A stretch of DNA of 64,000 nucleotides from Bacteroidaceae bacterium (GTDB lineage Bacteria; Bacteroidota; Bacteroidia; Bacteroidales; Bacteroidaceae): positions 1 to 64,000 of the forward strand of contig JAFTVE010000009.1 of assembly GCA_017465905.1 (NCBI GenBank), given 5' to 3'. The notes under the pieces are model-generated. The model was given only the letters and a program-made list of their open reading frames with translations, was not told where the DNA came from and made no database searches. Position 1 is the first letter of the stretch; each line of letters opens with the position of its first letter. Below, in pieces: positions 23,865 through 31,288 of the stretch. The translations under genes were made by a program, and so were the position numbers.

Positions 23865-24029
23865 TGTATTGGTTATTGTATGTTGTTACACGATTTATTT
23901 ATGGCTAATTTATGGGCAATTCACGAGAATTCGTGTCTAAGAAAATAAAGGCATGAATTGCCATGTAATTGGCCACGAAACGAGTTCGCCGCCCGCAGGG
24001 GCCAAAGGCAATTTCAAGGAATTATTGTT

Positions 24030-25247
24030 TTATTCCCATCCCAATTCTTCAGTACTTCGGCTAATCATCCCTTTAGCATACCCTCTATCTACTTTGCGTA
24101 CAATATGGTTTTCGTCAAGGTAGAAGAATACAGGTACTCCGCGATTAGTACCGACATAAGCGTTTAGCACAGCATCTTCGCCAAGCAGCATCGGGTAGCT
24201 TATCTTGTGATGGGCAGCATAGTCGCGCAGACTCTGTGCACTTTTTCCCCATGATTCAATAGATACTATGTTATAGCGTTTGCTCAGCTCTACCAGTTCG
24301 GGATAGGCCTGTGCGCAAGGACCACAGCCAAGGCCCGTCAGGTTGATAATCGTAGGTTTGCCACGCAAGGAGCTTAGCGCCACCGACTTCCCGTTCATAT
24401 CTTTCAATGTCCACTCAGGAGCGGCCTTGCCTATAAGCTGTTCGTTCTGCCGGGCCTCTTTGTCCATATCCCTCCTGCCGACATAATGTACCTTGTAGCT
24501 CCCATGCAGAAGTATGAGGTCTGTTGCAACGATGGGAGAGGTCGTAACCTCCTCACTCCATTCTGCATGATGGCAAGTGACATCCTGCACGTTATGGCTC
24601 ATCTCCCTCAAATATCTATAAGGCATAGCATCTCCCTTGCGAATCCATAGCGTGTAGTAGGAGTAAGCATCCTCCTCGCTGAGGGCAAAAGGGTTCTCTG
24701 GCATCTTGTAGGCACGTCCGAAGAACTCCACCTGCCTGTCTTCGTAGATGGAGAGCTTATAGATAAAGTCTTCATCCGTTTCCTCCACGTCAAGGTTGAT
24801 ACTGTCTGTGGTAGTCAGCATATAACGGATGAGACTCTTTACATAGCTGAAGAAGGGGGGATGATACATGCGGAACGGGAGTGCCTGACTCTTTGCATCC
24901 AGGAAGTCCTCTACAACTATCCGCTTCTCGTCGTGATTGAAAGAGGCGAGATTTATACCGTCGTATACACTGAATATCCAGCCATCCTCACCGTAGCGTA
25001 GGGCTGATGCTCCGATAGTCGTATCTTGTGGATTGTCTTGTTCTACAAACCTATTGCGTCGGATGCTGCTCCAATCCTTCTCATAAGGCGCCTTCACCTT
25101 CTCTTCTATCTCGTATCCTGCCACCTTGATACGTTCAACCGTCTCTAACGCATGCTTGAGGCAATCTTCCGATTGTTGCTTCTTCGGTGTACACGCCCCC
25201 AGCAGCACCGCTGCGGCAAGGGCAAGGAATAGTTTGGTTGGTTTCAT
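24030..25247 (-). CDS. TlpA-like thioredoxin-fold lipoprotein (long)
   Basis: 405 residues from the ATG at 25247. Signal MKPTKLFLALAAAVLLGACTPKK with lipobox LGAC (Cys19); an unassigned domain at about 25-275 rich in charged and aromatic residues; then a thioredoxin domain with LTGLGCGPCAQAYPEL (Cys308-Cys311) and the cis-Pro region NRGVPVFFYLDENH. The frame is open to 25358, but the promoter box at 25284-25291 excludes that start. Periplasmic disulfide exchange is the likely activity; the long N-terminal domain may bind the partner. It is followed by a shorter TlpA-like gene and preceded by the regulator gene at 26753. Confidence 0.83.
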   Translation of the reverse strand: MKPTKLFLALAAAVLLGACTPKKQQSEDCLKHALETVERIKVAGYEIEEKVKAPYEKDWSSIRRNRFVEQDNPQDTTIGASALRYGEDGWIFSVYDGINLASFNHDEKRIVVEDFLDAKSQALPFRMYHPPFFSYVKSLIRYMLTTTDSINLDVEETDEDFIYKLSIYEDRQVEFFGRAYKMPENPFALSEEDAYSYYTLWIRKGDAMPYRYLREMSHNVQDVTCHHAEWSEEVTTSPIVATDLILLHGSYKVHYVGRRDMDKEARQNEQLIGKAAPEWTLKDMNGKSVALSSLRGKPTIINLTGLGCGPCAQAYPELVELSKRYNIVSIESWGKSAQSLRDYAAHHKISYPMLLGEDAVLNAYVGTNRGVPVFFYLDENHIVRKVDRGYAKGMISRSTEELGWE

Positions 25248-25283
25248 TGTGGTTTGATTATTAATCCTTCTTGTAACGACAAG

Positions 25284-25291
25284 CAAAGGAA
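25284..25291 (-). promoter_or_regulatory. -7 box (TTCCTTTG) of the TlpA-like genes
   Basis: TTCCTTTG with TTG 20 bp upstream on the minus strand, 36 nt before the ATG at 25247. Confidence 0.55.
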
Positions 25292-25421
25292 AGCAATAAA
25301 TCCCGTTCGTACAACTTAACGTTACAAAAAGTGAAACGAGATGCCCAACTTTAACCATTATTATTAGTTGTAGATGAGGGCCACGTCCAATGGTCAGGTG
25401 GTCTCACCCTGAACCATGCAC

Positions 25422-26753
25422 CTATCCCTTACCGCCGAATATCACATCGCAGAAGTCGGTGGGGAGTTTCTTCTTGATGCGGTCTTTGCGCTTGCGGATG
25501 GTGCCGGGAGTGGTGTGCCCGATATAGGCAATGACATTGTTGCTATAGCCAAGGTAGGTGCAGAAGCAGCAGATGAGCTCTTGGTCGTTGAGTTCGGCGT
25601 TCTCGATGAGCGTGGCACAAGCCTCCTTGAATGCGGCGAACAGCGAACTCTCCACGTCGCGTGTGGCCTCGAAGGCCATATCGTAGAGCTCCTTCTCCTT
25701 TATCTGCATCGTGTTGAGGTCGTCGTAGCTGGTGGTGTGTTCGAAGGCACGGCGACCATCGGCAAGGCTGCGGCGCAGTATCAGTGACTCGGGCAAGGCA
25801 AAGGTTTCGCCACGCTCCTCTTCGGTGAGTTGGGGCTGAGGTTCCTCGGTCTCCTGCTGTGGAGTGTCCCCATATTCGTATACCCTCGGCGGCCTCTTCT
25901 TATTCTTATATATATACCACGCGGTGAAGAGCATGGCGATGATAAGCAGCACGATTATTCTGATTGCAAAAGGCGATAGGCCTGATGGAGCCTCTTTTGT
26001 TGTGGCTTGCTGAGTGGCAGCAGGAGTCTTTGCTCCCGGGCATGCGCAGTCCTTAGATTTCTTGGACTGGGCGATGGTGCGCTCCATCTCGGCCTTGAAG
26101 GCCGAGGCCGACTGAGGAGAATGAACGTCGAGGCCACGAATCTGTTCCAAGGGGATGACAGCTGCCTCCTCGAAGCGCTGTTGGTAATAGGCTGCCGAGT
26201 CGGGGATTTGTCGGTTATGATAGATGTGCTTCAGCACGTAAGCCACGATATAGTCCGTCCAGTTCTGTCGCACGGGGAAGCTCATTGCCTTGTGGCAATA
26301 GTGGATGGCCGAGTCAATCTCGCCGTAGTGCCACAGGTCGTCGCCCTTGTGGGCATAGTATTGTGCCAAGTTGATGTCATTGCCTACGCCAGCCTTGGCA
26401 TACTCGATGCAGCGGTTGATATACATCAGCGCCTTGGCATAGTTGGTACGTCCGTAAGCACCGTACGACTCAATATTATGCAACATATAAAGTGCCTTTA
26501 CGCGTAGGGAATCGGTGGAATCATCGCGCACCACCACATTGGCAAAGTGGTATTCGGCTTCAGACAGGCTCCGCTTGTCCTTCTTGTCCTTATTAAACCT
26601 ACCGTGTGCACGATAGGCGAGTTCCAGCTCCTGATAGGCAGTGAGCTCGATATACACCTTCTTGGGGGCTTGCACCTCCTCCTTATCCTTCTTGCTGCAG
26701 GCCGCAAGACCAACTAAGGTCATCGACAACACGATATACAAGATACGCTTCAT
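25422..26753 (-). CDS. Membrane-spanning regulator: lipoprotein signal, TPR-like sensor, TM, cytoplasmic HTH (A)
   Basis: 443 residues. Signal MKRILYIVLSMTLVGLAAC with lipobox LAAC (Cys19); helical, TPR-like periplasmic part at about 35-230 (ALMYINRCIEYAK, AQYYAHKGDDLWHYGEIDSAIHYC); one TM at about 261-281; then an acidic linker and a cytoplasmic C-terminal domain at about 385-435 (ELICCFCTYLGYSNNVIAYIGHTTPGTIRKRKDRIKKKLP) that looks like a LuxR/sigma-region-4-type helix-turn-helix. It is homologous in its C-terminus to the protein at 58342. Its own promoter has three heptamer repeats of the same class as the barrel operon. Role inferred: a one-component envelope-sensing transcription regulator. 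I cannot name an established family member. Confidence 0.72.
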   Translation of the reverse strand: MKRILYIVLSMTLVGLAACSKKDKEEVQAPKKVYIELTAYQELELAYRAHGRFNKDKKDKRSLSEAEYHFANVVVRDDSTDSLRVKALYMLHNIESYGAYGRTNYAKALMYINRCIEYAKAGVGNDINLAQYYAHKGDDLWHYGEIDSAIHYCHKAMSFPVRQNWTDYIVAYVLKHIYHNRQIPDSAAYYQQRFEEAAVIPLEQIRGLDVHSPQSASAFKAEMERTIAQSKKSKDCACPGAKTPAATQQATTKEAPSGLSPFAIRIIVLLIIAMLFTAWYIYKNKKRPPRVYEYGDTPQQETEEPQPQLTEEERGETFALPESLILRRSLADGRRAFEHTTSYDDLNTMQIKEKELYDMAFEATRDVESSLFAAFKEACATLIENAELNDQELICCFCTYLGYSNNVIAYIGHTTPGTIRKRKDRIKKKLPTDFCDVIFGGKG

Positions 26754-26808
26754 ATATAAGAATCTGTTTTTAAGGTTATCGCCAACATGTTTTTGTAGTT
26801 ACTCTGTG

Positions 26809-26816
26809 CAAATGTA
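26809..26816 (-). promoter_or_regulatory. -7 box (TACATTTG) of regulator A
   Basis: TACATTTG with a TTGG -33 element 20 bp upstream, 55 nt before the ATG at 26753. The -33/-7 pair is spaced as in the barrel operon promoter. Confidence 0.65.
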
Positions 26817-26848
26817 CTGTTTTCATCGCTACGCACCAAGAAAACAGG

Positions 26849-26877
26849 TGTGACAAAAGCGTGGCAAAAACGTGGCA
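26849..26877 (-). promoter_or_regulatory. Three heptamer direct repeats, 11-bp period (TGYCACR class)
   Basis: Plus-strand heptamers TGTGACA (26849), CGTGGCA (26860) and CGTGGCA (26871), exactly 11 bp apart. The coding strand reads TGCCACG, TGCCACG, TGTCACA. The proximal copy ends 32 bp upstream of the -7 box. Same heptamer class as at 19545-19584, suggesting a shared regulator and possible autoregulation. Confidence 0.7.
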
Positions 26878-26924
26878 AGGGAGAAACCACCCCTATTTCC
26901 TTTCGTTCCGTGCAAGCAAAACAG

Positions 26925-26968
26925 AAACCGCCTTTTCACGGAAAAGTCCGATGGAAAGGCGGTTTTTT
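26925..26968. terminator. Rho-independent terminator of the beta-galactosidase region
   Basis: AAACCGCCTTTTC pairs with GAAAGGCGGTTT around a 16-nt loop and is followed by a T-run on the plus strand and A/T on the minus. Pieces of the same sequence (GATGAAAAGGCGGTTTTT) recur at 35069 and, more weakly, at 39080. Confidence 0.65.
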
Positions 26969-26988
26969 GCTATTTCAATACATCTGTA

Positions 26989-29900
26989 CTACTCGGCCAA
27001 GATGCCCAGTTCGGCACCTGAGGCGAAGTCGTTGCCTGCCTGTGAGCTGAGTGCGGTGAAGCGGATGTAGCGAGCCTTCACGGGCTTGTCGAGCATCACG
27101 CGCTTGAGCTTGTTGTCGTTGGCAAAGGCACCTTCGGCTACGGGCTCACTCCATGTCTTGGCATCGTCAGATACTTGCAAGCGGTAGTTCTTGATGTTGC
27201 CGTTAGGACTGTCCTGACGGGGCAGGTAGGTGAAGCCGGTGATGGTCTTCACTTCGCCGGCATCGAGATCTACCCAGTGGGGGTACTTGGCCACGGTCAC
27301 CGAGTACATGGTGTGCCAGATGGTGTTGGCATCGTTGTCCACGAGGTGGCGTGCATTGCCCTCGCCCGACTCCTCGCTACTGGTGAAGATAACCTCGGTA
27401 TTGATCTTCTCAATCTTGGCGAAGGTCATGGTCACCTTGAGCTCGGGCTTCTCCTTATAATAAGCGGTGATGGTACCTCCATCGCGGAAGGGGATGGGCT
27501 CGGTATACTTCACGGCCTTAACCTTACGGCCAGTGCCAATCTTGTACATCACGGTAGCACCCTCGATGCCACTCTCGATGGCGATGTCGCCATTCTTCTG
27601 CTGGGTCATGAGCAGGGGCTTGTCGCCTGCGGTAGCCACATTGGCACCACGCTCGGCACCCGCAGGACGAATGATGAATCCCATGCGTGTGGGAGCACCG
27701 AAGGCACGGTCGTGCACGAGCGGACCGCCCTGACCGCATGAGTTACCACCCAAACCTGTCACCACTGCGTCTACGGTGAGGTATGTCACGTCGCTCTTGG
27801 GCAAGAGGTGAGGATGAGTAGTCATGGTGAGGTCCATAGCGCTATTGCTTGTTACGCCTACGGCATAGGGGTTCTCGTTCACTACGAGCATACCCTTACC
27901 GGCCTTATTGGTGAGCGATGCCCAGCGGGTCTCCTCGTGGTTACCCATCTGCATGGGCTTGGGCCAATTGGTGAACTGCTCAGCTACGGTAGATGAGAAC
28001 TGCTCGATGAATGAGCCTGTCTTGCGGTCGTTGTAGTTGTCGACGGGTCCACGTCCGTAGTATTTGAAGCGGTCGTATGTGGCAGGTACCTGCATCATAT
28101 AACCTAGGCGTGCAAGCACGAGTGAGGGGTTATTAGATGTGATAGCTGACTGCAGTTCGATTGATCCGTCGGGATATACGGTCCACACCTGGTTGGTGGT
28201 GAACTTGAAGTCGTTCTCACCGAAGGGGAGCTGGGTTTGCTCCACGAGCTCGTGGATACCGCTGTCGTAACGACCATTCTTGCTGTTGAGGCGTGCACCA
28301 TTGGGAGCCTGTGACACAACGGTGAAGGTGAGCACTACGGATCCGTCCTTATTAAGAATGGTGTTGGCATCGACAGCCTTGTGCTGCAGGTTGTGCAAAC
28401 CATTCTGGAACCAGGGCTGGTAGCACCAGTTGTCGTTGCTCACGAAGGCACGGAAGGCATTGAGGCGAGGACCACCTCCTGCAGCGATGACTACATCGTC
28501 ACCATAGGTGAGCTGGTGGATAGTACCCTGAGCCATATCGAACTGTACCTCGAAGCCGTTGCCCTTGATGGTTCTGATATTATTCTCGTTCATCTCGCCC
28601 TGCAACTTGTCGCCAGTGGCTACGGTGTTGATAGCAGGCTTCTCACCTGCAGCCTTCACAGCAAGCTGCTCCTCAAACTGGGGATAGCCCTGCTTTGCCC
28701 AAGGCATATCCTTGCCGAGGAGGAACTGTACCTTCACGAAGTACTCGCCATCGGCGTCGAGTGATGCGAAGTCGTAGGGGAGGCGGTAGGAAGCCTTCTG
28801 GCGGGGCTGGAGTGCCATGCGCGGACCCTGCACGGGCTGGTTCTGCTGGATGCACTTGCCATCCTTCCAGAGCGACCATACGATTTCGTAATCGTTGAGC
28901 GGAGTGTAGTAGTTCTTGTTGAAGATCTCTACCATGCCCTTTTCGGCGTCAAGCATCTTCACACCAACGTACTGGTACACCTTCTTTACCTCCCAGTACT
29001 GGGGCTTGGGCTCGCGGTCACCGAAGATGATACCGTTCATCACGAACTGGCCATCGTTGGGGGTGTCGCCGAAGTTACCACCGTAGGCAAGGTAGCGTGT
29101 GCCGTCCTTCTCATAGTTATACATGGATTGGTCTACCCAGTCCCAGATAGCACCACCACAGAAGAAATTGGTGCTCTCGATAGCCTCCCAGTAGTCGATG
29201 AGGTTACCTACGGCATTACCCATCGAGTGGGCATATTCTGATACGTGGAACGGATACTTGATGCCATACTTACCGGTCACAGCACCACGCATCCAACCGA
29301 TTGAGGGGTACTGGTTTGAACCCATATCCACGATGTCGTTGTTGCGCTCATACTGCACGGGGCGTGTAGCGTCGAATGCCTTGAGGGCGTCGTAGGCAGC
29401 CACGAAGTTCTTACCGGGGCCAGCCTCATTACCGAGTGACCATATCACCACACAAGCATTGTTGACGGTGGCGTGAGCCATCTCCATCACACGGGCTACG
29501 TGAGCCTTCTTCCACTCTTCGGGGTGAGAGAGCGATGCATCGCCGTAGTAGTACTCGTGGCTCTCGATGTTGGCCTCATCCTCGAGGTAGATACCGTACT
29601 TGTCGCAGAGGAAGTACCAGTAGGGATCGCAGGGATAGTGTGAGTTACGCACATGGTTAATGTTGGCACGCTTCATCAGCATCACCTCTTCCTCCTGCAT
29701 CTCGCGAGTGATGGCGTGACCCACTGCAGGGTGGCTCTCGTGGCGGTTAACGCCTTTGAGCTTCACGGGCTTACCATTTATATAATAGTAGCGGCCAGCC
29801 AAGCCAAACTCATCATCCTCGGCTTTGGTGTCCTTAATCTCCACCTCGCGGAAACCAACGATGGTAGATACGGTCTCAAGGGTGCGTCCCTTCTTGTCGA

Positions 29901-31026
29901 GCAGTTCTACTACGAGAGTGTAACGGTAGGGAGCCTCGGCAGTCCACTTTCGGGGATTCGCTATGCCATACTCCCAAGTTACCACACCCGTGCCACCATG
30001 CTTTTCCAACAAGCTTAGTACGCCCGAACTACTTCCTTGATTAATCTCCCCATTTTCGTCAGAATATAGGTCATGCTGATAGAGCGTATAGCGCATACCC
30101 AAGTTCTTGACATTCTTCTTTGAAGTATTAACAAGTTCAGCGGTAATGTTGAGAACACCTGCTTCGTAGTTCTCATCCAAATCGGGCTTCACCACGAGGT
30201 CGCGGATGCGCACCTGAGGACGGCTATGCAGTGCCACGGTGCGGAAGATACCGGGGAGGCGGAACATATCCTGTGCCTCAAGGAACGAAGCGTCGCTGGA
30301 GCGGTATACCTCTACGGCTACGGTGTTGGGGCCATCGTGCAGGTACTTGGTGATGTTGAACTCGGCATTGTTGCGTGAGTTCTTTGAGAAACCTACATAC
30401 TGGCCATTGATCCAGAGGTAGAAGAACGAGTCCACACCGTCGAAGGTGATGAACACCTCGCGGCCCTCCCAGTCGGCGGGCACCTCGAACGTGCGGAGGT
30501 ATGAGCCCACCTCGTTGCGGTGGTTATAGGTGGTCCAGTGTGTGGGCGGAGTACGCATCACACCACCCTTCCAGTCGCCCACAGCCACGCGGTGCTGGAA
30601 GATGACGGGCTGGTTCACATAGATGGGTGTACCATACTTCTGCGAGCCATCCTTCTGGATACCGGCGATGTTCCATGATGAGGGTACGGCGAGGTCGTCC
30701 CAAGCGGTGGCATCGAAGCCAGGCTGGAAGAAGTCCTTCGGACGCTCATCGGGGTTGGGTGCCCAGTGGAACTTCCATGTACCGTTCAGTGACTGCCAGT
30801 ACTTGCTGTTCTCGGGGAGGAACTTGCGGGCGCTCTCCACGCTCTCGAACGAGAAGAAATAGGCGTGGGGCTGCTCCTTGTTGAGCGACAGCTCTTCTAC
30901 TGACTCCCACTCCTTGCCGGTGGGCGCGGCTTGATTACCATAAAGGAAACCTTCGAGGGCGGGCGATTGTGCCGCCAAGTGCATGCAGGTACATCCTGCT
31001 GCGATTACGGAAAGAAATCTTTTCAT
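26989..31026 (-). CDS. Secreted GH2 beta-galactosidase with C-terminal discoidin-like domain
   Basis: 1345 residues. Signal peptide MKRFLSVIAAGCTCMHLAAQ, then the five-domain GH2/LacZ layout: sugar-binding (about 75-275), Ig-like, TIM barrel (about 400-690), second Ig-like, and Bgal small chain (about 800-1085). Acid/base Glu534 is in WSLGNEAGPG and nucleophile Glu597 in HVSEYAHSMGN. Beyond the usual end there is a chitobiase-like linker and an F5/8-type C (discoidin) carbohydrate-binding domain at about 1200-1345 (VDLDAGEVKTITGFTYLPRQ...NYRLQVSDDAKTW). Hydrolyses terminal beta-galactosides, probably from host glycans or plant galactan, in the periplasm or at the surface. Promoter element at 31065-31117. 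Not part of a visible polysaccharide utilization locus. Confidence 0.93.
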   Translation of the reverse strand: MKRFLSVIAAGCTCMHLAAQSPALEGFLYGNQAAPTGKEWESVEELSLNKEQPHAYFFSFESVESARKFLPENSKYWQSLNGTWKFHWAPNPDERPKDFFQPGFDATAWDDLAVPSSWNIAGIQKDGSQKYGTPIYVNQPVIFQHRVAVGDWKGGVMRTPPTHWTTYNHRNEVGSYLRTFEVPADWEGREVFITFDGVDSFFYLWINGQYVGFSKNSRNNAEFNITKYLHDGPNTVAVEVYRSSDASFLEAQDMFRLPGIFRTVALHSRPQVRIRDLVVKPDLDENYEAGVLNITAELVNTSKKNVKNLGMRYTLYQHDLYSDENGEINQGSSSGVLSLLEKHGGTGVVTWEYGIANPRKWTAEAPYRYTLVVELLDKKGRTLETVSTIVGFREVEIKDTKAEDDEFGLAGRYYYINGKPVKLKGVNRHESHPAVGHAITREMQEEEVMLMKRANINHVRNSHYPCDPYWYFLCDKYGIYLEDEANIESHEYYYGDASLSHPEEWKKAHVARVMEMAHATVNNACVVIWSLGNEAGPGKNFVAAYDALKAFDATRPVQYERNNDIVDMGSNQYPSIGWMRGAVTGKYGIKYPFHVSEYAHSMGNAVGNLIDYWEAIESTNFFCGGAIWDWVDQSMYNYEKDGTRYLAYGGNFGDTPNDGQFVMNGIIFGDREPKPQYWEVKKVYQYVGVKMLDAEKGMVEIFNKNYYTPLNDYEIVWSLWKDGKCIQQNQPVQGPRMALQPRQKASYRLPYDFASLDADGEYFVKVQFLLGKDMPWAKQGYPQFEEQLAVKAAGEKPAINTVATGDKLQGEMNENNIRTIKGNGFEVQFDMAQGTIHQLTYGDDVVIAAGGGPRLNAFRAFVSNDNWCYQPWFQNGLHNLQHKAVDANTILNKDGSVVLTFTVVSQAPNGARLNSKNGRYDSGIHELVEQTQLPFGENDFKFTTNQVWTVYPDGSIELQSAITSNNPSLVLARLGYMMQVPATYDRFKYYGRGPVDNYNDRKTGSFIEQFSSTVAEQFTNWPKPMQMGNHEETRWASLTNKAGKGMLVVNENPYAVGVTSNSAMDLTMTTHPHLLPKSDVTYLTVDAVVTGLGGNSCGQGGPLVHDRAFGAPTRMGFIIRPAGAERGANVATAGDKPLLMTQQKNGDIAIESGIEGATVMYKIGTGRKVKAVKYTEPIPFRDGGTITAYYKEKPELKVTMTFAKIEKINTEVIFTSSEESGEGNARHLVDNDANTIWHTMYSVTVAKYPHWVDLDAGEVKTITGFTYLPRQDSPNGNIKNYRLQVSDDAKTWSEPVAEGAFANDNKLKRVMLDKPVKARYIRFTALSSQAGNDFASGAELGILAE

Positions 31027-31064
31027 GATATTGTTAATAAATGTTTGTATTTGCGCAATTTGCT

Positions 31065-31117
31065 ACAAAATTAGTGCAAGCCGAGAGAAAACGCAAATTT
31101 ATTTGTAGTTTTCCGAG
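31065..31117 (-). promoter_or_regulatory. 53-bp promoter element shared with argS
   Basis: Contains the -7 box TAATTTTG (31066-31073, minus strand) and a TTTG -33 element 20 bp upstream. The 53 bp are identical, but for one base, to 46227-46279 in inverted orientation, upstream of argS. Identity extends well past the two boxes. Confidence 0.7.
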
Positions 31118-31206
31118 CCGATGCCTAATTTCAAGCTGTGAAGCAGATTAAAATTAGTACAAAATTTCGGTTTTGCGAAGACAATGCAAGATTACTCGTA
31201 TTGTTG

Positions 31207-31245
31207 AGCGTGAGAAATATTAAAACAAGTTTTATATTTCGCTCA
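31207..31245 (+). promoter_or_regulatory. Inverted repeat upstream of the M16 protease promoter
   Basis: GTGAGAAATATTAAAAC pairs with GTTTTATATTTCGCTCAC. It ends 9 bp before the -7 box TACTTTTG at 31254-31261. The LytTR gene promoter has a similar arrangement at 38071-38095. Candidate operator or hairpin. Confidence 0.5.
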
Positions 31246-31253
31246 CTTTTACG

Positions 31254-31261
31254 TACTTTTG
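31254..31261 (+). promoter_or_regulatory. -7 box (TACTTTTG) of the M16 protease gene
   Basis: Canonical box 27 nt upstream of the ATG at 31289. Confidence 0.65.
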
Positions 31262-31288
31262 TCCCCCAAACAACAAATATTAATAGGT

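Noticed and set aside
25320-25337. Heptamer array at the promoter of the long TlpA-like gene
   Set aside because: CGTTACA and AGTGAAA are 10 bp apart with 4 of 7 matches and lie 28 bp from the -7 box; the pattern is weak and does not fit the 11-bp/31-32 bp geometry.
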